In this document: positions 10,091 to 20,208 of the stretch, in pieces
Layout of the letters: every line of letters starts with the position of its first letter
How positions within the stretch are numbered: the first letter of the stretch is position 1
From: Alkalicoccobacillus plakortidis
GTDB lineage: Bacteria; Bacillota; Bacilli; Bacillales; Bacillaceae_D
Length of the DNA: 64,000 nt
Reading direction: 5' to 3'
Assembly (NCBI RefSeq): GCF_023703085.1
Contig: NZ_JAMQJY010000001.1
Span: 2,604,001-2,668,000, forward strand
The notes under the pieces: generated by a model
The model's database searches: none
What the model saw: the letters and a program-made list of their open reading frames with translations, nothing else
Told to the model about the DNA's origin: nothing
Made by a program: the position numbers and the translations under genes

Positions 10091-10515
10091 CTCTTGATAA
10101 ACTTGCCTTCTTTCTTGGATGAGATGATCTTGCTTGGTGCGTGCTGCATGTTCTTGCTAACGTGTCTTGGTTCTTGCTTTAGTGCCTAGTCTTCTTGTTG
10201 TTGTGTCCTTGCTCTTGCTCCCGTTCTAATTCCTCTTGCTATCGTGTCCTTGCTCTTGCTACTATTCTAATTCCTCTTGCTATCCCATCCTTGCTCTTGC
10301 TCCAGTTCTGTTTCTTCTGGCTATCGTGCCCTTGCTCTTGCTACACCTCTCTTTCCTCTGGCTATTCTCTCCATAGCTCTTGCTACACCGACGTTTCTTC
10401 TTGCTAACTCCCTCAAACCAAATTCTTCTTAAAAATGTTCATTTTTATACCTTATTTCTTTTAAATCGGTCTTGGTTTGGTCTTTTCATTCTTGCTAACC
10501 CCACCTGCTCTCGCT
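10091..10515. repeat. 20/21-bp phased TCTTGCTA repeat array
   Basis: A core CTTG (or CTGG) recurs on the plus strand at 10093, 10114, 10133, 10153, 10173, 10194, 10214, 10235, 10255, 10276, 10296, 10317, 10337, 10358, 10379 and 10400. After a gap it reappears at 10471 and 10491. The spacing alternates 20 and 21. Two half-units, CTCTTGCTCCCGTTCTAATT and CTCTTGCTATCGTGTCCTTG, alternate to give a 41-base unit. It fills the 0.6 kb between purA and dnaC. I see no gene in it. Confidence 0.85.
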
Positions 10516-10582
10516 CCACTTCCCGCGCTATCCTCAACCACAAAAAAACAGAGTACACTCAGCACTCTGCTTCGGATCTATA

Positions 10583-11947
10583 TTAAGCTCCTGGCGGGAT
10601 ATCCCGCTCGTCGTGTCGCCTGTCGAGGTTTACGAATTTGTTGTATTCCTTTACGAAGGCTAGTTCAACGGTGCCAACCGGGCCGTTACGTTGTTTGGCG
10701 ATAATGATTTCAATGATGTTTTGGTTTTCGGATTCTTTATCGTAGTAGTCATCGCGATAGAGGAAGGCTACGATATCGGCATCCTGCTCGATACTTCCTG
10801 ATTCCCGGATATCGGACATCATTGGTCGTTTGTCCTGACGTTGCTCTACACCACGGGAGAGCTGGATAGGGCGATTACTGGGACTTCAAGCTCTCTGGCG
10901 ATGGCCTTTAGGGTACGGGAGATTTCCGATACTTCTTGTTGACGGTTTTCGCCGCTTCGGCCATTACCTTGGATGAGCTGAAGGTAGTCAATCATAATCA
11001 TTCCAAGTCCACTTTCTTGTTTGAGGCGGCGGCATTTAGCACGAATGTCATTTACTTTTACACCAGGTGTATCATCGATATAGATTCCAGCCTTTGAGAG
11101 TGAACCCATTGCCATTGTTAGCTTCTGCCAGTCTTCATCGTTTAAGGCACCGGTTCTCATACGTTGGGCATCGATGTTGCCTTCTGCACAGAGCATCCGC
11201 TGGACAAGCTGACTAGCTCCCATCTCTAAACTGAATATCGCAACATTCTCTTCGGTTTTAGTTGCCACGTTTTGCGCAATGTTTAGAGCAAAGGCGGTTT
11301 TACCTACTGATGGACGAGCTGCAACAATAATCAAATCATTTCGTTGGAAGCCGGCGGTCATCTTATCTAGCTCGGAGAAACCAGTAGCGATACCTGTGAT
11401 ATCTCCGGTTTGGTTTTGCAGCATCTCAATGCGGTCATAGGTTTCGACCAAGCACATCTTTGATAGAGATAAAAGCACTTGAATTTTGTCGGTGAGAGAC
11501 TTCAAGGATGGTTTTCTCTGCTTCATTAAGAATTGTATCGACTTCTTCTTCGCTCGCATAACCCTCTGCCGCGATGTCTGTTGCCACACGAATGAGTCGT
11601 CTTAGGACAGACTTTTCTTCCACGATACGGCTGTAATATTCCACATTTGCTGCTGTAGGGACAGCATTAGCAACATCTCCTAGATAGGAGACTCCGCCAA
11701 TTTCTTCAAGCCATTTACGATCCTGCAAATCAGAGGTTACGGTCACTAAATCTACAGGTTCACCCTTTTCAGCTAGCTCTACCATCACTTGGTAGATTCG
11801 CTCGTGCGCTGCCCGGTAAAAATCCTCAGGGATTAAACGCTCGGTGGCCGTAATTAGTGCTGTATCTGACAGAAAGATAGCGCCTAAAACGGCTTGTTCT
11901 GCTTCTATATTTTGTGGAGGGGTCCGATCATTAAACAACTCACTCAC
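10583..11947 (-). CDS. dnaC: Replicative DNA helicase DnaC (DnaB type; two frameshifts)
   Basis: This is the hexameric replicative helicase (Bacillus DnaC, equivalent to E. coli DnaB). The N-terminal domain begins [20 protein letters not shown]. The RecA-like core has Walker [11 protein letters not shown] and Walker [13 protein letters not shown], and the protein ends [16 protein letters not shown]. The start is a GTG at 11947 with AAAGGAAG upstream. Two single-base errors split it: one extra T in GCTTGG (CCAAGC at 11448-11453) before [10 protein letters not shown], and one missing base at GCTGG (10861-10865) in [10 protein letters not shown]. They cancel over the gene, giving 454 residues, as in B. 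subtilis. An essential single-copy gene is unlikely to be truly broken. Confidence 0.93.
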
Positions 11948-11966
11948 GTCAAATCTTCCTTTCGCA

Positions 11967-12008
11967 GAAAAACAGCTGCCTCCAAGCTCGGAGGACAGCT
12001 GTTTTTCC
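11967..12008 (-). terminator. Terminator between rplI and dnaC
   Basis: AAAAACAGCTG...CTCC pairs with GGAG...CAGCTGTTTTT around a GAGCTT loop. Runs of A and T flank both sides, so it may act in both directions. It lies about 20 bases before the dnaC start, so dnaC may be partly attenuated or have its own promoter. Confidence 0.75.
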
Positions 12009-12017
12009 AGGTCTCTC

Positions 12018-12461
12018 TTATTCTTCAACTACATGTACTTTAACAGTTGCTGTCACTTCAGGGTGAATCTTAATCGGAACGTTTGTGACTCCAAGCGCTC
12101 GGATTGGTTCATCAAGTCCAATTTTGCGTTTATCTACTTTTTTCTTCATTTTCTTTAGGGTTTCAGCGATTTGTTTAGTGGAGATTGCTCCAAATAAACG
12201 GCCACCTTCTCCTGATTTTGCTTTAATCTCAACTGTTAATGCTTCCAGTTCAGCTTTGTACGCTTTTGCTTCGTCTAATTCTTCTTCTTGTTTCTTCTCT
12301 ACGCTTTTTTGTTTGGCTTCGAGATCCTTAAGATTCCCCTTTGTTGCCGTTACAGCCAAGTTATTTGGAAGAAGGTAGTTACGAGCATATCCCTCTGAAA
12401 CGTTTTTCTTCTCACCTTTTTTTCCTTTTCCTTTTACATCTTCTAAAAAAATGACTTCCAT
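12018..12461 (-). CDS. rplI: 50S ribosomal protein L9
   Basis: The 147-residue protein has the L9 signature: an N-terminal RNA-binding domain ([20 protein letters not shown], then GYARNYLLP), a long connecting helix rich in K and E, and a C-terminal domain ([14 protein letters not shown]). It binds 23S rRNA near the L1 stalk. Its ATG overlaps the gdpP stop by one base, so the two genes are translationally coupled. A terminator follows. Confidence 0.97.
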   Translation of the reverse strand: MEVIFLEDVKGKGKKGEKKNVSEGYARNYLLPNNLAVTATKGNLKDLEAKQKSVEKKQEEELDEAKAYKAELEALTVEIKAKSGEGGRLFGAISTKQIAETLKKMKKKVDKRKIGLDEPIRALGVTNVPIKIHPEVTATVKVHVVEE

Positions 12462-14425
12462 TATGCGTCTCCTCCAATCACTTCATCAATCGCTTGTTGA
12501 AGCTGTTCCTTTGCTTCTTCAACCGATATATCTTCTAGCTGGGTAGCGGCGTTGGATAAGTGTCCTCCACCATTTAGTCTCTCCATTATAACCTGTACGT
12601 TGACTTCACCCAACGATCTCGCACTAATACTGACTAAACCATCTTCGCGTAGCGAAATCACAAAGGATGCCACCACTTTTTTCATGGTTAAAAGTGTATC
12701 TGCTGCCTGAGCAATGATTAACTGTGTATAGGTCTCCGTATCATCTGCTGTGGCAATCATATAACCGTCCCGATAAATTTTTGCTGATTCCACAAGCTTA
12801 GCACGCTTTTTGTAGTGATCCAAGTCCTCTTTTAAGAGCTTCTGTACAAGCACGGTATCAGCTCCATTTGAACGAAGGAAGGATGCCGCATCAAACGTTC
12901 TCGCACCAGTTCGAACAGCAAAACTTTTGGTATCTACAATAATTCCAGCAAGAAGTGCTGTTGCTTCAAGACGATCCATACTTAATTGCTTTGGTTGATA
13001 TTCTAGAAGCTCTGTCACAAGCTCAGCAGTTGATGAAGCATAAGGCTCCATATAAACCAACACCGGATCGTTGATGAAGTCTTCTCCTCTTCTATGGTGA
13101 TCGAGTACAACGACGCGGTCAACCATATCAAGTAGTTTTGGTTCAATAACCATTGATGGCTTGTGAGTATCCACTATGACGAGCAATGTTTCTTTATCGA
13201 TTAGAGACACAGCTTCTTCTGGTGAGATAAATTGTGACCAAAGGTGATCGTGTGTTTCTACTTCTTCCATTAATCTTTGTACGTCTGCATTCATATCATT
13301 TTGATCAAGCACAATATAGCCTTCTCGATCGTTCACATCTGCAATTTTTAGTACACCGATTGAGGCACCGATGGCATCCATATCTGGACGCGAATGCCCC
13401 ATCACAATCACACGTTCACTTTCTGTCACAAAGTCGCGCAAAGCATGAGAAATAACTCGCGCACGTACACGCGTACGTTTTTCCATCGCGTTGGTTTTAC
13501 CACCGTAGAACCTGACGCGACCATTTTTACGCTTGATTGCTACCTGATCACCACCACGTCCTAAGGCAAGATCTAAACTTGACTGAGCGACATTACCAAG
13601 ATCCCGTAGCGATGCTTCTTCTGTCCCGACACCAATACTTAAAGTAATAGACGCCTTCTCTTTGCTTGTAACCTCACGAATTTCATCAACAATCGCAAAT
13701 TTATTCTCTTCAAGCAACAGTAGCGATTTATAATTCATCACAGCAAGAAACCGATCTGATGCGGTTCGTCGTAGAAAAATATCATACTCATTCGCCCACT
13801 GATTTAACGTAGATGTAATAGCACTCATCATTCGACTTCGAACCTGATCTTCCATTCCTTGCGTCACTTCGTCGTAGTTATCAAGATAAATCAGTGATAC
13901 AACCGTTTGTGTATCTTCAAATAATTCTTTCGTTTCTTCCTTTTCTGTTACATCCGTTAAATAGACTAAACGTTCATTTCGTTCAATCTCAATATGATAG
14001 AAAACAGAATCAATTTGAATTGTTTCAGATGTTGCTCCTTCATCAATTAACACGAGCAGATCTTCACTGATTTGTGAAAGCTCCTTGCCAATCAACTCTC
14101 CATCTATTCGATTTAGAACAAATGGATTCACCCACTGGATTTTGAACTGTTCATTATACAGAATCATACCAACGGGGAGATTTGCTACAGCACCCTCTCC
14201 TGCTTTATTCACTCGATAAGAAAGCGTTGAGATATACGTTTCCAAATCTCGCTGAAAAGCCTGCTGAGCAAAAATAGAATAAAGGGCAACAAGAATGACG
14301 GCAGCAAAGCTAACTAGCCCCATCTGCCAATGCCAAAACATAATCACAGCGCTCAATAAGATAGACACAGCAAACAATGTGATTACATGATAGCCGTGCC
14401 ATCGTTTCATTATAGACTTCGGCAT
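12461..14425 (-). CDS. gdpP: Cyclic-di-AMP phosphodiesterase GdpP
   Basis: This 654-residue membrane protein hydrolyses c-di-AMP to pApA, setting the level of a messenger that governs potassium and wall homeostasis. Two N-terminal transmembrane helices (about 15-50) are followed by a PAS-like domain, a degenerate GGDEF domain ([10 protein letters not shown]), and a DHH-DHHA1 catalytic module with [19 protein letters not shown] and VLDHHRRG, ending with [10 protein letters not shown]. The ATG at 14425 is preferred because TAGGAG lies nine bases upstream, while an earlier TTG abuts that site. It sits between yybS and rplI as in B. subtilis. Confidence 0.95.
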   Translation of the reverse strand: MPKSIMKRWHGYHVITLFAVSILLSAVIMFWHWQMGLVSFAAVILVALYSIFAQQAFQRDLETYISTLSYRVNKAGEGAVANLPVGMILYNEQFKIQWVNPFVLNRIDGELIGKELSQISEDLLVLIDEGATSETIQIDSVFYHIEIERNERLVYLTDVTEKEETKELFEDTQTVVSLIYLDNYDEVTQGMEDQVRSRMMSAITSTLNQWANEYDIFLRRTASDRFLAVMNYKSLLLLEENKFAIVDEIREVTSKEKASITLSIGVGTEEASLRDLGNVAQSSLDLALGRGGDQVAIKRKNGRVRFYGGKTNAMEKRTRVRARVISHALRDFVTESERVIVMGHSRPDMDAIGASIGVLKIADVNDREGYIVLDQNDMNADVQRLMEEVETHDHLWSQFISPEEAVSLIDKETLLVIVDTHKPSMVIEPKLLDMVDRVVVLDHHRRGEDFINDPVLVYMEPYASSTAELVTELLEYQPKQLSMDRLEATALLAGIIVDTKSFAVRTGARTFDAASFLRSNGADTVLVQKLLKEDLDHYKKRAKLVESAKIYRDGYMIATADDTETYTQLIIAQAADTLLTMKKVVASFVISLREDGLVSISARSLGEVNVQVIMERLNGGGHLSNAATQLEDISVEEAKEQLQQAIDEVIGGDA

Positions 14426-14437
14426 TCTTGTCAACTC

Positions 14438-15358
14438 CTACTTTCTCTGGCTTCCAAGCCTGCTTTTCAAATCGAGAACCAAATCAGCAATACCAATAAG
14501 CCTTACAATTTGCATCAGTGGTCCAATCAAGATCGTTATAATCACTACGAGAATTCCCAGGATCTTAGGAAGCTTTTTAAAATGAAAAAAGAATAAGATA
14601 AACGATAAGCCTTGTATAGTCATGATGGTCTCAATAAGTAAAAAAACATTTGTTACCGCAATAAAAAGTGTCGTTCCTTCTTCTGGCTGGCTTAATAAAA
14701 AGACAAACGCGATTAAGTAATACCATATAAACGCCTTTGGAAATCCCCAGTTACGAAGAGCCGGAATTCTTTTTACTTCTATATTACAGCGTCTTAATAA
14801 AACACCCGCTAGCCATACAGTGATTAACCCCATGATCGTTCCGATTAAGACAAGTAAAAACGGTACAATATACGGGATAAAATCCATATTTTCCGTCACA
14901 AGTGCTATTTGATCAGCTGATGTCCCTGCCTGTTCTAACAAAGACGTGACCTGATCACTTTGGTTACGAATCAATTGGCGAAGACTCTGCTCCGTTCCTA
15001 GCGAGAACACTACATATCCAATAACCAGATGGAAAATATACGTTAAACTCGCTCCAATTAAAACAGCAAAGCCATCTACTTTTCTGCGATGAAGTTCACC
15101 AACTACTATACCTACCATTGCAAACACAAATGTCAGCACAAGTGCAGCAAGATGTATTGGCCATGATAGTAAACAAAGTAGAAGGTAGAGAATAAGCGAT
15201 GGTTTTACTCCATGCTTGGCTGCAAAATAAACAAGTGGCAGCGGCAAGGTCCAAACAAATACTACATTTAAAACGGGCACTAGAAGTGCAGCTAGTAGTA
15301 ATATTACATACAATCCAACAATCAAAATGCCTTCTTTCCAAGCACTTTTTTGATTCAC
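14438..15358 (-). CDS. yybS: YybS family (DUF2232) integral membrane protein
   Basis: The 306-residue protein has about eight hydrophobic helices, starting KEGILIVGLYVILLLAALLV. Its position between rpsR and gdpP matches yybS. The family (DUF2232) has no established function and resembles substrate-binding components of ECF-type transporters only loosely. The GTG at 15358 is chosen because AGAGGTG lies five bases upstream. It makes a protein close to the B. subtilis length and removes an extra N-terminus that lacks a ribosome site. The stop lies 13 bases before the gdpP ATG. Confidence 0.85.
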   Translation of the reverse strand: MNQKSAWKEGILIVGLYVILLLAALLVPVLNVVFVWTLPLPLVYFAAKHGVKPSLILYLLLCLLSWPIHLAALVLTFVFAMVGIVVGELHRRKVDGFAVLIGASLTYIFHLVIGYVVFSLGTEQSLRQLIRNQSDQVTSLLEQAGTSADQIALVTENMDFIPYIVPFLLVLIGTIMGLITVWLAGVLLRRCNIEVKRIPALRNWGFPKAFIWYYLIAFVFLLSQPEEGTTLFIAVTNVFLLIETIMTIQGLSFILFFFHFKKLPKILGILVVIITILIGPLMQIVRLIGIADLVLDLKSRLGSQRK

Positions 15359-15496
15359 GCTGTCACCTCTTTTTACCAGAAACAAAATGGCCTTTTTCGT
15401 AATCAAAAGACCTTTCTCTATGTTCACATATACCTGTCTATTTTAGCGCAATTACTTAAAGAATTAAAGGTTTGCTTTTAGTGTACACTTTTTAAG

Positions 15497-15537
15497 GGAA
15501 AAAAATAAATCGACGAGGAATTGATATTCCTCGTCGA
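15497..15537 (-). terminator. Terminator after rpsR
   Basis: TCGACGAGGAAT (minus strand, 15537-15526) pairs with ATTCCTCGTCGA (15521-15510) and is followed by TTTATTTTTTT. It closes the rpsF-ssb-rpsR operon. Confidence 0.9.
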
Positions 15538-15553
15538 CCTACTGTTTCATTTA

Positions 15554-15787
15554 TTAGTTTACTTCGTTTACATAAGGAAGCAATGCGATTTGACGTGAAC
15601 GCTTAATAGCGATAGTCAATTTGCGTTGGTACTTAGCAGAAGTTCCAGTCACACGACGAGGCAAGATTTTGCCACGCTCTGAGATGAAACGTTTTAGAAG
15701 CTCAGTATCCTTATAGTCAATGTGCGTAATTTTGTTTACCGTGAAGAAACAAACCTTCCGGCGTTTAGGACGACCACGACGAGCCAT
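15554..15787 (-). CDS. rpsR: 30S ribosomal protein S18
   Basis: The 77-residue protein begins [20 protein letters not shown] and has the S18 core [19 protein letters not shown] with a basic C-terminus. It binds 16S rRNA together with S6 on the platform of the small subunit. It is the last gene of rpsF-ssb-rpsR, 43 bases after ssb, and is followed by a strong terminator. Confidence 0.98.
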   Translation of the reverse strand: MARRGRPKRRKVCFFTVNKITHIDYKDTELLKRFISERGKILPRRVTGTSAKYQRKLTIAIKRSRQIALLPYVNEVN

Positions 15788-15830
15788 AACGGAACAACTC
15801 CTTTCTTAAAAAGTAATCAGACAGTTAACC

Positions 15831-16325
15831 TTAAAACGGTAGATCATCATCCGAGATATCAATTGGTTTCCCATCATTTGCAAATGGGTCATCCTTGTAT
15901 CCACCCTGCTGCTGACGGTTATCATTCTGGTTAGGAGGATATCCGCCTTGATCTTGAGCATAGTTAGAATTTGAACTATTGTTTGATTGGTTATTCTGAC
16001 TGCTATTACGCGGTTCCAGGAACTGGACGCTGTCGGCAACGATTTCGGTCACATAGACGCGACGGCCTTCATTGTTGTCATAGCTTCTTGTTTGTACTCG
16101 GCCATCGACGCCTGCTAAGCTGCCTTTTGTTAAAAAGTTAGCTACATTTTCAGCTGGTTTACGCCACACCACACAGTTAATGAAGTCAGCTTCACGATCT
16201 CCCTGTTGATTCGAAAATGGACGATTCACAGCAAGTGTAAAGTTGGCAACAGCTACTCCGTTTGGTGTATAACGTAATTCAGGGTCTTTTGTCAGGCGAC
16301 CAACTAGGACAACACGATTTAGCAA
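15831..16325 (-). CDS. ssb: Single-stranded DNA-binding protein
   Basis: The 164-residue protein has an OB fold at about 1-105 ([35 protein letters not shown]). A disordered linker rich in Asn, Gln and Gly follows, then the acidic tip DISDDDLPF that recruits replication and repair partners. This is the essential SsbA type. It is placed between rpsF and rpsR as in most Bacillales. Confidence 0.98.
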   Translation of the reverse strand: MLNRVVLVGRLTKDPELRYTPNGVAVANFTLAVNRPFSNQQGDREADFINCVVWRKPAENVANFLTKGSLAGVDGRVQTRSYDNNEGRRVYVTEIVADSVQFLEPRNSSQNNQSNNSSNSNYAQDQGGYPPNQNDNRQQQGGYKDDPFANDGKPIDISDDDLPF

Positions 16326-16418
16326 TCCATATCCCTCCCGCTTCTAAAAGTATTAAGACGGTCCCCGAGAGGATGTCCAAAGCTAGATTAAATCAAACGA
16401 CTTAATCTGTTCGTATAA

Positions 16419-16712
16419 TTATTCTTCTTCTTTAGTTACTAGGACACGAATAACGTTGTCGTTGATTTTGATTAAGCGATTAAATTCATTAAGCGCATCA
16501 GAATCAGCAGCAGCGTTTACGTTTAGCAGTACATAGAAACCTTCAGTGAAATCATTGATTTCATAAGCTAAACGACGTTTACCCATTTCATTAACCTTTT
16601 CGATCTCAGCACCATTAGTTGTTAAAACGTTGTTGTAACGTTCAACAATCTCTTTATAAGCTGATTCTTCCAGGTTTGGAGCGATAATGTACATGATTTC
16701 GTACTTACGCAT
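16419..16712 (-). CDS. rpsF: 30S ribosomal protein S6
   Basis: The 97-residue protein starts [20 protein letters not shown], the S6 signature. The ATG at 16712 has a consensus AGGAGGTG seven bases upstream, so the longer open frame upstream is not coding. S6 pairs with S18 on 16S rRNA, and in Bacillus the S6:S18 complex represses this operon by binding its leader. It is first in the operon, with a promoter at 16802-16830. The IS element lies about 120 bases upstream of that promoter. Confidence 0.98.
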   Translation of the reverse strand: MRKYEIMYIIAPNLEESAYKEIVERYNNVLTTNGAEIEKVNEMGKRRLAYEINDFTEGFYVLLNVNAAADSDALNEFNRLIKINDNVIRVLVTKEEE

Positions 16713-16795
16713 TCCGGCCACCTCCTTTTGGTCTAAGCGGCTCCGTTTAACAGAGCAAGGAGCAAAACTCATCGACAGAGTCATTTTACTCACAA
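16713..16795 (-). promoter_or_regulatory. Candidate S6:S18-binding leader of rpsF
   Basis: The leader between the promoter and rpsF contains GCTCTGTTAAACGGAGCCG, a short hairpin followed by a CCG. The known S6:S18 autoregulatory RNA also presents a CCG next to a hairpin. The match is by eye and weak. Confidence 0.3.
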
Positions 16796-16801
16796 CGATT
16801 A

Positions 16802-16830
16802 ATGATAACAGATTAACCAAGCTTAGGCAA
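16802..16830 (-). promoter_or_regulatory. Promoter of rpsF-ssb-rpsR
   Basis: On the minus strand TTGCCT (16830-16825) and TATCAT (16807-16802) are spaced by 17 bases, about 90 bases before rpsF. This leaves the operon with its own promoter despite the IS insertion upstream. Confidence 0.55.
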
Positions 16831-16904
16831 GGGAATATTAAGTTCTAGTTTTAGAGCTTCGGCTCCACTCCAGAGAAGGGGCACGCTTTCCTGTGGAGGG
16901 CGTT

Positions 16905-16939
16905 GAACTAATTTGGCTTTGCCAAATCATTTCAACCCT
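16905..16939. repeat. Inverted repeat next to the IS end
   Basis: GTTGAA...ATTTGGC pairs with GCCAAAT...TTCAAC around a TTT centre. It lies just outside the left end of the IS element and has no T-run, so it is not a simple terminator. IS1182-type elements often target palindromic DNA. Confidence 0.5.
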
Positions 16940-17001
16940 GCCCTTTAATCGAGGCCACTGAAAAAGGGTTGATATGTAGTTAAGGGTTCCTTTAAAAATA
17001 T

Positions 17002-17050
17002 AAAAACAGCCTGCCATTCCCTTTATTTTGGAAATGGCAGGCTGTTTTTA
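17002..17050. terminator. Bidirectional terminator at the IS 3' end
   Basis: AAAAACAGCCTGCCATT pairs with AATGGCAGGCTGTTTTT, with A and T runs on both sides. It shields the transposase and the rpsF side from read-through. Confidence 0.85.
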
Positions 17051-17074
17051 TTTATCATACCGACCCTTTTGGGG

Positions 17075-18530
17075 TTATTTTTGCTCCATGACTTTCAGTA
17101 TTCGTTTGAGATTGGCTGAGAAGATGGCCATCGCTCCTTGAATTTCCATCGCTAATAGACCCGAGGAATTCGCCGTTTTATACCCGTGTCTATGCTTTAG
17201 TTCACTATTTTTCGCTTCAATTTTGTATCGCGTTTTGGCTTTTTCTTTAAACGTTTCACTTTGCTCAAAAGCGAGATGTTCTTCATGTTCAGGAGAATGG
17301 ATGGTGACAGAATATGTTTTGCTTTTGGCTCCCTGTTTATAACACCCTTCTTGGAAGGGACACGTCTTGCATTTCTCGATATCAAAATAATACTTCTGTC
17401 TTTGGTTTTTGCCTTGCTTCGTCGTTCCTTGTCTGTGTGTCAAAATAGCTAAATGGCCCGCTTTACATACATACATCCCCGCATCTTTATTAAACTCAAA
17501 CTCTTCTTCCTTTGAGCGTGTCCCATGGGCAATGGATGGATTGGTTTTAGAAATTAATTCAATCTGATTTGCTTTCGCGTACAGGAGATGATCTTTTCCT
17601 GAATACGCCGCATCTCCGATGACGGATTCCACTGTCATCCAGCGTCTACACTTTTTTCAATGAGTGTTCGAAGTTGCTTTGCGTCCGATTTTTCTCCGGT
17701 TGTGATGACCGCTGCGGTAATCACGCGTTCATCACTCATCGCTAGATGAGTTTTATAGCCAAAGAAAGACGTATCGGCACTTTTGTGACCCCTTCGGGCG
17801 TCTTGATCTTTCATGGATTGGAGGCGTTCGATATCATCGTTGACGGTTTCTTCTACTAGATTCAACGGCTCCGTCACCTTTGGATAGGCATGCAGGGTCG
17901 GATGTTGTTTGATCACACTCAAGAGGGTTTGCGTGTACACGAGTTCTTCATCTAAATCATTCTGAGTTGGCTTAGCTGGAAGTTTGACTTGATGGACTCA
18001 TCGACAGAATAGACTGCTTTCCTCAAGTTTTTTGATCGTTCTCGCAGAATATCGATCGGCTTTTTCTGGTTATAACGTGCCTGGGTATGAGTAGAATCAA
18101 CGATGATCGTTTTACTTTTAATGACGCCTTGTTCAACCGCTAGTTCGACTGTCTTTCCGATTAATAAATCAAGTACATTCAGATCCTTTAAACGCAATTT
18201 ACGGAACTTCGTTAAGGAGCTTGAATCAATGACCTCTTCCTCAGGTGCCATGCCTAAGAAGTATTTATACGACATATCATATCTAGAACGCTCCACCAGA
18301 TCCACATCTGATAATGGAAACATGCTTTTTAACAATAAATATTTAAACATTCGAATAGGGTCTATGGCTGAGCGACCGTGATCCACGTTATAATTCTGTA
18401 CCAACTCATCATAAATAAAGGAAAAATCAATAAGATCATTCAGTTTCCGTAATGTATGATCTTTAGGAACGATGAGATCATATAGATCAGCATACGCACT
18501 GAGTTGGAGAGATTGTTGTTTTCGAATCAT
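17075..18530 (-). CDS. IS1182-family transposase (two frameshifts)
   Basis: A DDE transposase in three frame segments. The first begins MIRKQQSLQLSAYADLYDLI and has IIVDSTHTQARY, containing the first catalytic Asp. The second has FFGYKTHLAMSDE. The third has SVIGDAAYSGKDH with the second Asp, a Cys-rich segment (CKTCPFQEGC) and RYKIEAKNSELKHRHGY with the catalytic Glu. Each join lacks one base next to GCTGG (17975-17979 and CCAGC at 17639-17643). Reading GCTGGG at both sites restores one frame of about 485 residues (SNFPAKPTQND and DAGMTVESV), typical for IS1182. The IS is therefore probably intact and not decayed. Confidence 0.85.
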
Positions 18531-18662
18531 AGTCAGCCACCACTTTCATGTTAGATACACTTATCTTATCAAAAATGAAGAAGAATCTGAGGTAAAAAGA
18601 GAGAGGCAGACTAAAATGACGACTATACCTAAAAAAGAACGTTGCCATTTAGTTGATCAGAA

Positions 18663-18800
18663 GAATAGCGGAAGGAGAAACCGAAGACTCCTGCGGAACA
18701 GAACGAGTCTGAAGACATTGAAGGGGTGCCCTTCCACTTCAAGGGCTGAGGCCGTTCCCGCGGAAAGCGAAGGTTTCTCCTGGAGCGGTGCCCGTGAGCT
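18663..18800. repeat. Structured inverted repeat inside the IS upstream region
   Basis: AGGAGAAACC near 18674 is matched by GGTTTCTCCT near 18771, enclosing shorter stems such as CTTCCACTTCAAGGG and CCGTTCCCGCGGAAAGCG. Similar GC-rich folded elements occur between genes in many Bacillales. Its place between the transposase start and the right inverted repeat suggests it is carried by the IS. Confidence 0.45.
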
Positions 18801-18919
18801 TTTTTCTAACTGACTTTTTCAGTGGCCTCCCTTTAATCCACTAGGAGTCGGCCCCTTCTCTTCCGTTGATTTATGCTTACATACCCTAGGAGTATCTCTG
18901 CAAAATCTCGCCATCTATC

Positions 18920-18967
18920 TTAATTAAAAGAAGATAACGAACGTTCTAATCAAGAACGTTCGTTATC
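18920..18967 (-). terminator. Terminator after ychF
   Basis: On the minus strand GATAACGAACGTTCT pairs perfectly with AGAACGTTCGTTATC (18967-18933), followed by TTCTTTTAATT. Confidence 0.7.
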
Positions 18968-19024
18968 TAGATCTGTCTATATACATTTGTCCCTACTCTT
19001 TAATAAAAGCCTTTGAGAAATTAA

Positions 19025-20128
19025 TTACACATTAAATCGGAAATGAATGACGTCTCCGTCTGCAACGACGTATTCTTTTCCTTCTAGGCGGACTTTGCCT
19101 CGTTCTTTGGCTACTGCCATGGACTCGGCATCTACTAGATCTTCATAAGATACGATCTCAGCACGGATGAATCCACGTTCAAAGTCTGTGTGGATGATAC
19201 CTGCGGCTTGTGGTGCTTTGATTCCTTTTTTAAATGTCCATGCACGAACCTCTTGTACACCAGCTGTGAAATACGTCTGTAAGCCAAGTAGTTGGTATGC
19301 AGCACGAATGAGCTGATCAAGTCCAGATTCTGCAATGCCTAAATCATCAAGAAATTCCTGCTTCTCATCGCCTTCAAGCTCAGCAATTTCTTCTTCTTCG
19401 ATTTTTGCACAGACAACAATGACTTCACTGTTTTCTTCAGCTGCAAAAGCTTTAACTTTAGCTACATATTCATTTTGTTCTGGGTCCATAATATCTTCTT
19501 CACTCACGTTTGCTGCATATAGTACAGGTTTGCTTGTTAGAAGATGCATTCCTTTTACTAGCTTTTCTTCATCTTCTGTAAACTCAACACTTCTTGCGGG
19601 CTTCTCATCTTCAAACGCAACACGTAGCTTTTCAAGAACAGCAAGCTCTGCTACAGCATCCTTATCCTTTGTACGCGCCAGCTTAGATACACGCGCCAAA
19701 CGCTTGTCCACTGTTTCAAAATCAGCAAGAATAAGCTCCAGGTTAATAACCTGGATATCGCGAATTGGATTTACACTACCCGATACATGTGTGATGTTGT
19801 CATCAGCAAAGCAACGAACAACGTGTGAAATGGCGTCAACTTGGCGAATATGAGAAAGGAATTTATTCCCAAGACCTTCCCCTTTACTTGCTCCCTCTAC
19901 AATTCCGGCAATGTCCGTAAATTCAAATGCAGTTGGGATGGTCTTTTTCGGATCGACTAATGTAGTTAATACTTGCAAACGTTCGTCTGGTACTTCAACA
20001 ATACCTACATTCGGATCGATCGTACAGAACGGGTAATTCGCTGATTCTGCTCCTGCTTGTGTAATTGCATTAAATAACGTGGATTTACCGACATTCGGCA
20101 GACCCACGATTCCTGTAGTTAAAGCCAA
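19025..20128 (-). CDS. ychF: Ribosome-binding ATPase YchF
   Basis: This Obg-family P-loop protein binds the ribosome and hydrolyses ATP. It carries the P-loop GLPNVGKSTLFN, the switch region DIAGIVEGASKGEGLGNKF, the NVSE variant of the G4 motif that explains ATP preference, and a C-terminal TGS domain (FTAGVQEVRAWTFKKG to VVADGDVIHFRFNV). The TTG at 20128 gives 367 residues starting LALTTGIVGLPN, as in orthologues. Codons further upstream lack homology and a good ribosome site. The downstream neighbour is the IS element, where rpsF would normally follow. Confidence 0.95.
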   Translation of the reverse strand: MALTTGIVGLPNVGKSTLFNAITQAGAESANYPFCTIDPNVGIVEVPDERLQVLTTLVDPKKTIPTAFEFTDIAGIVEGASKGEGLGNKFLSHIRQVDAISHVVRCFADDNITHVSGSVNPIRDIQVINLELILADFETVDKRLARVSKLARTKDKDAVAELAVLEKLRVAFEDEKPARSVEFTEDEEKLVKGMHLLTSKPVLYAANVSEEDIMDPEQNEYVAKVKAFAAEENSEVIVVCAKIEEEEIAELEGDEKQEFLDDLGIAESGLDQLIRAAYQLLGLQTYFTAGVQEVRAWTFKKGIKAPQAAGIIHTDFERGFIRAEIVSYEDLVDAESMAVAKERGKVRLEGKEYVVADGDVIHFRFNV

Positions 20129-20208
20129 TTGAGTCACGTCCTTTTCTGTCTTATCTATTTTTGGCACAATAAAACAAGGCAGCGGATAAAGATCCCCTTC
20201 ACCTTGTT

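Larger units (their letters stand above)
16952..18828 (-). mobile_element. IS1182-family insertion sequence
   Basis: The element of about 1.88 kb is bounded by 15-base inverted repeats, AGGCCACTGAAAAAG on the left and CTTTTTCAGTGGCCT on the right. It is flanked by a 10-base direct repeat CCCTTTAATC (16941-16950 and 18829-18838), a likely target duplication. It carries one transposase on the minus strand. It interrupts the conserved ychF-rpsF neighbourhood. The good preservation of ends and target repeat suggests a recent insertion. Confidence 0.88.

Noticed and set aside
10091..10515. A CRISPR-like array at 10.1 kb (and at 33.7 and 50.5 kb)
   Set aside because: Units are only 20-21 bases, the conserved core is short, there are no distinct repeat and spacer lengths, and no cas genes are nearby.
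10195..10586. Serine/leucine/cysteine-rich open frames between purA and dnaC
   Set aside because: They are translations of the TCTTGCT repeat with biased composition and no ribosome site.
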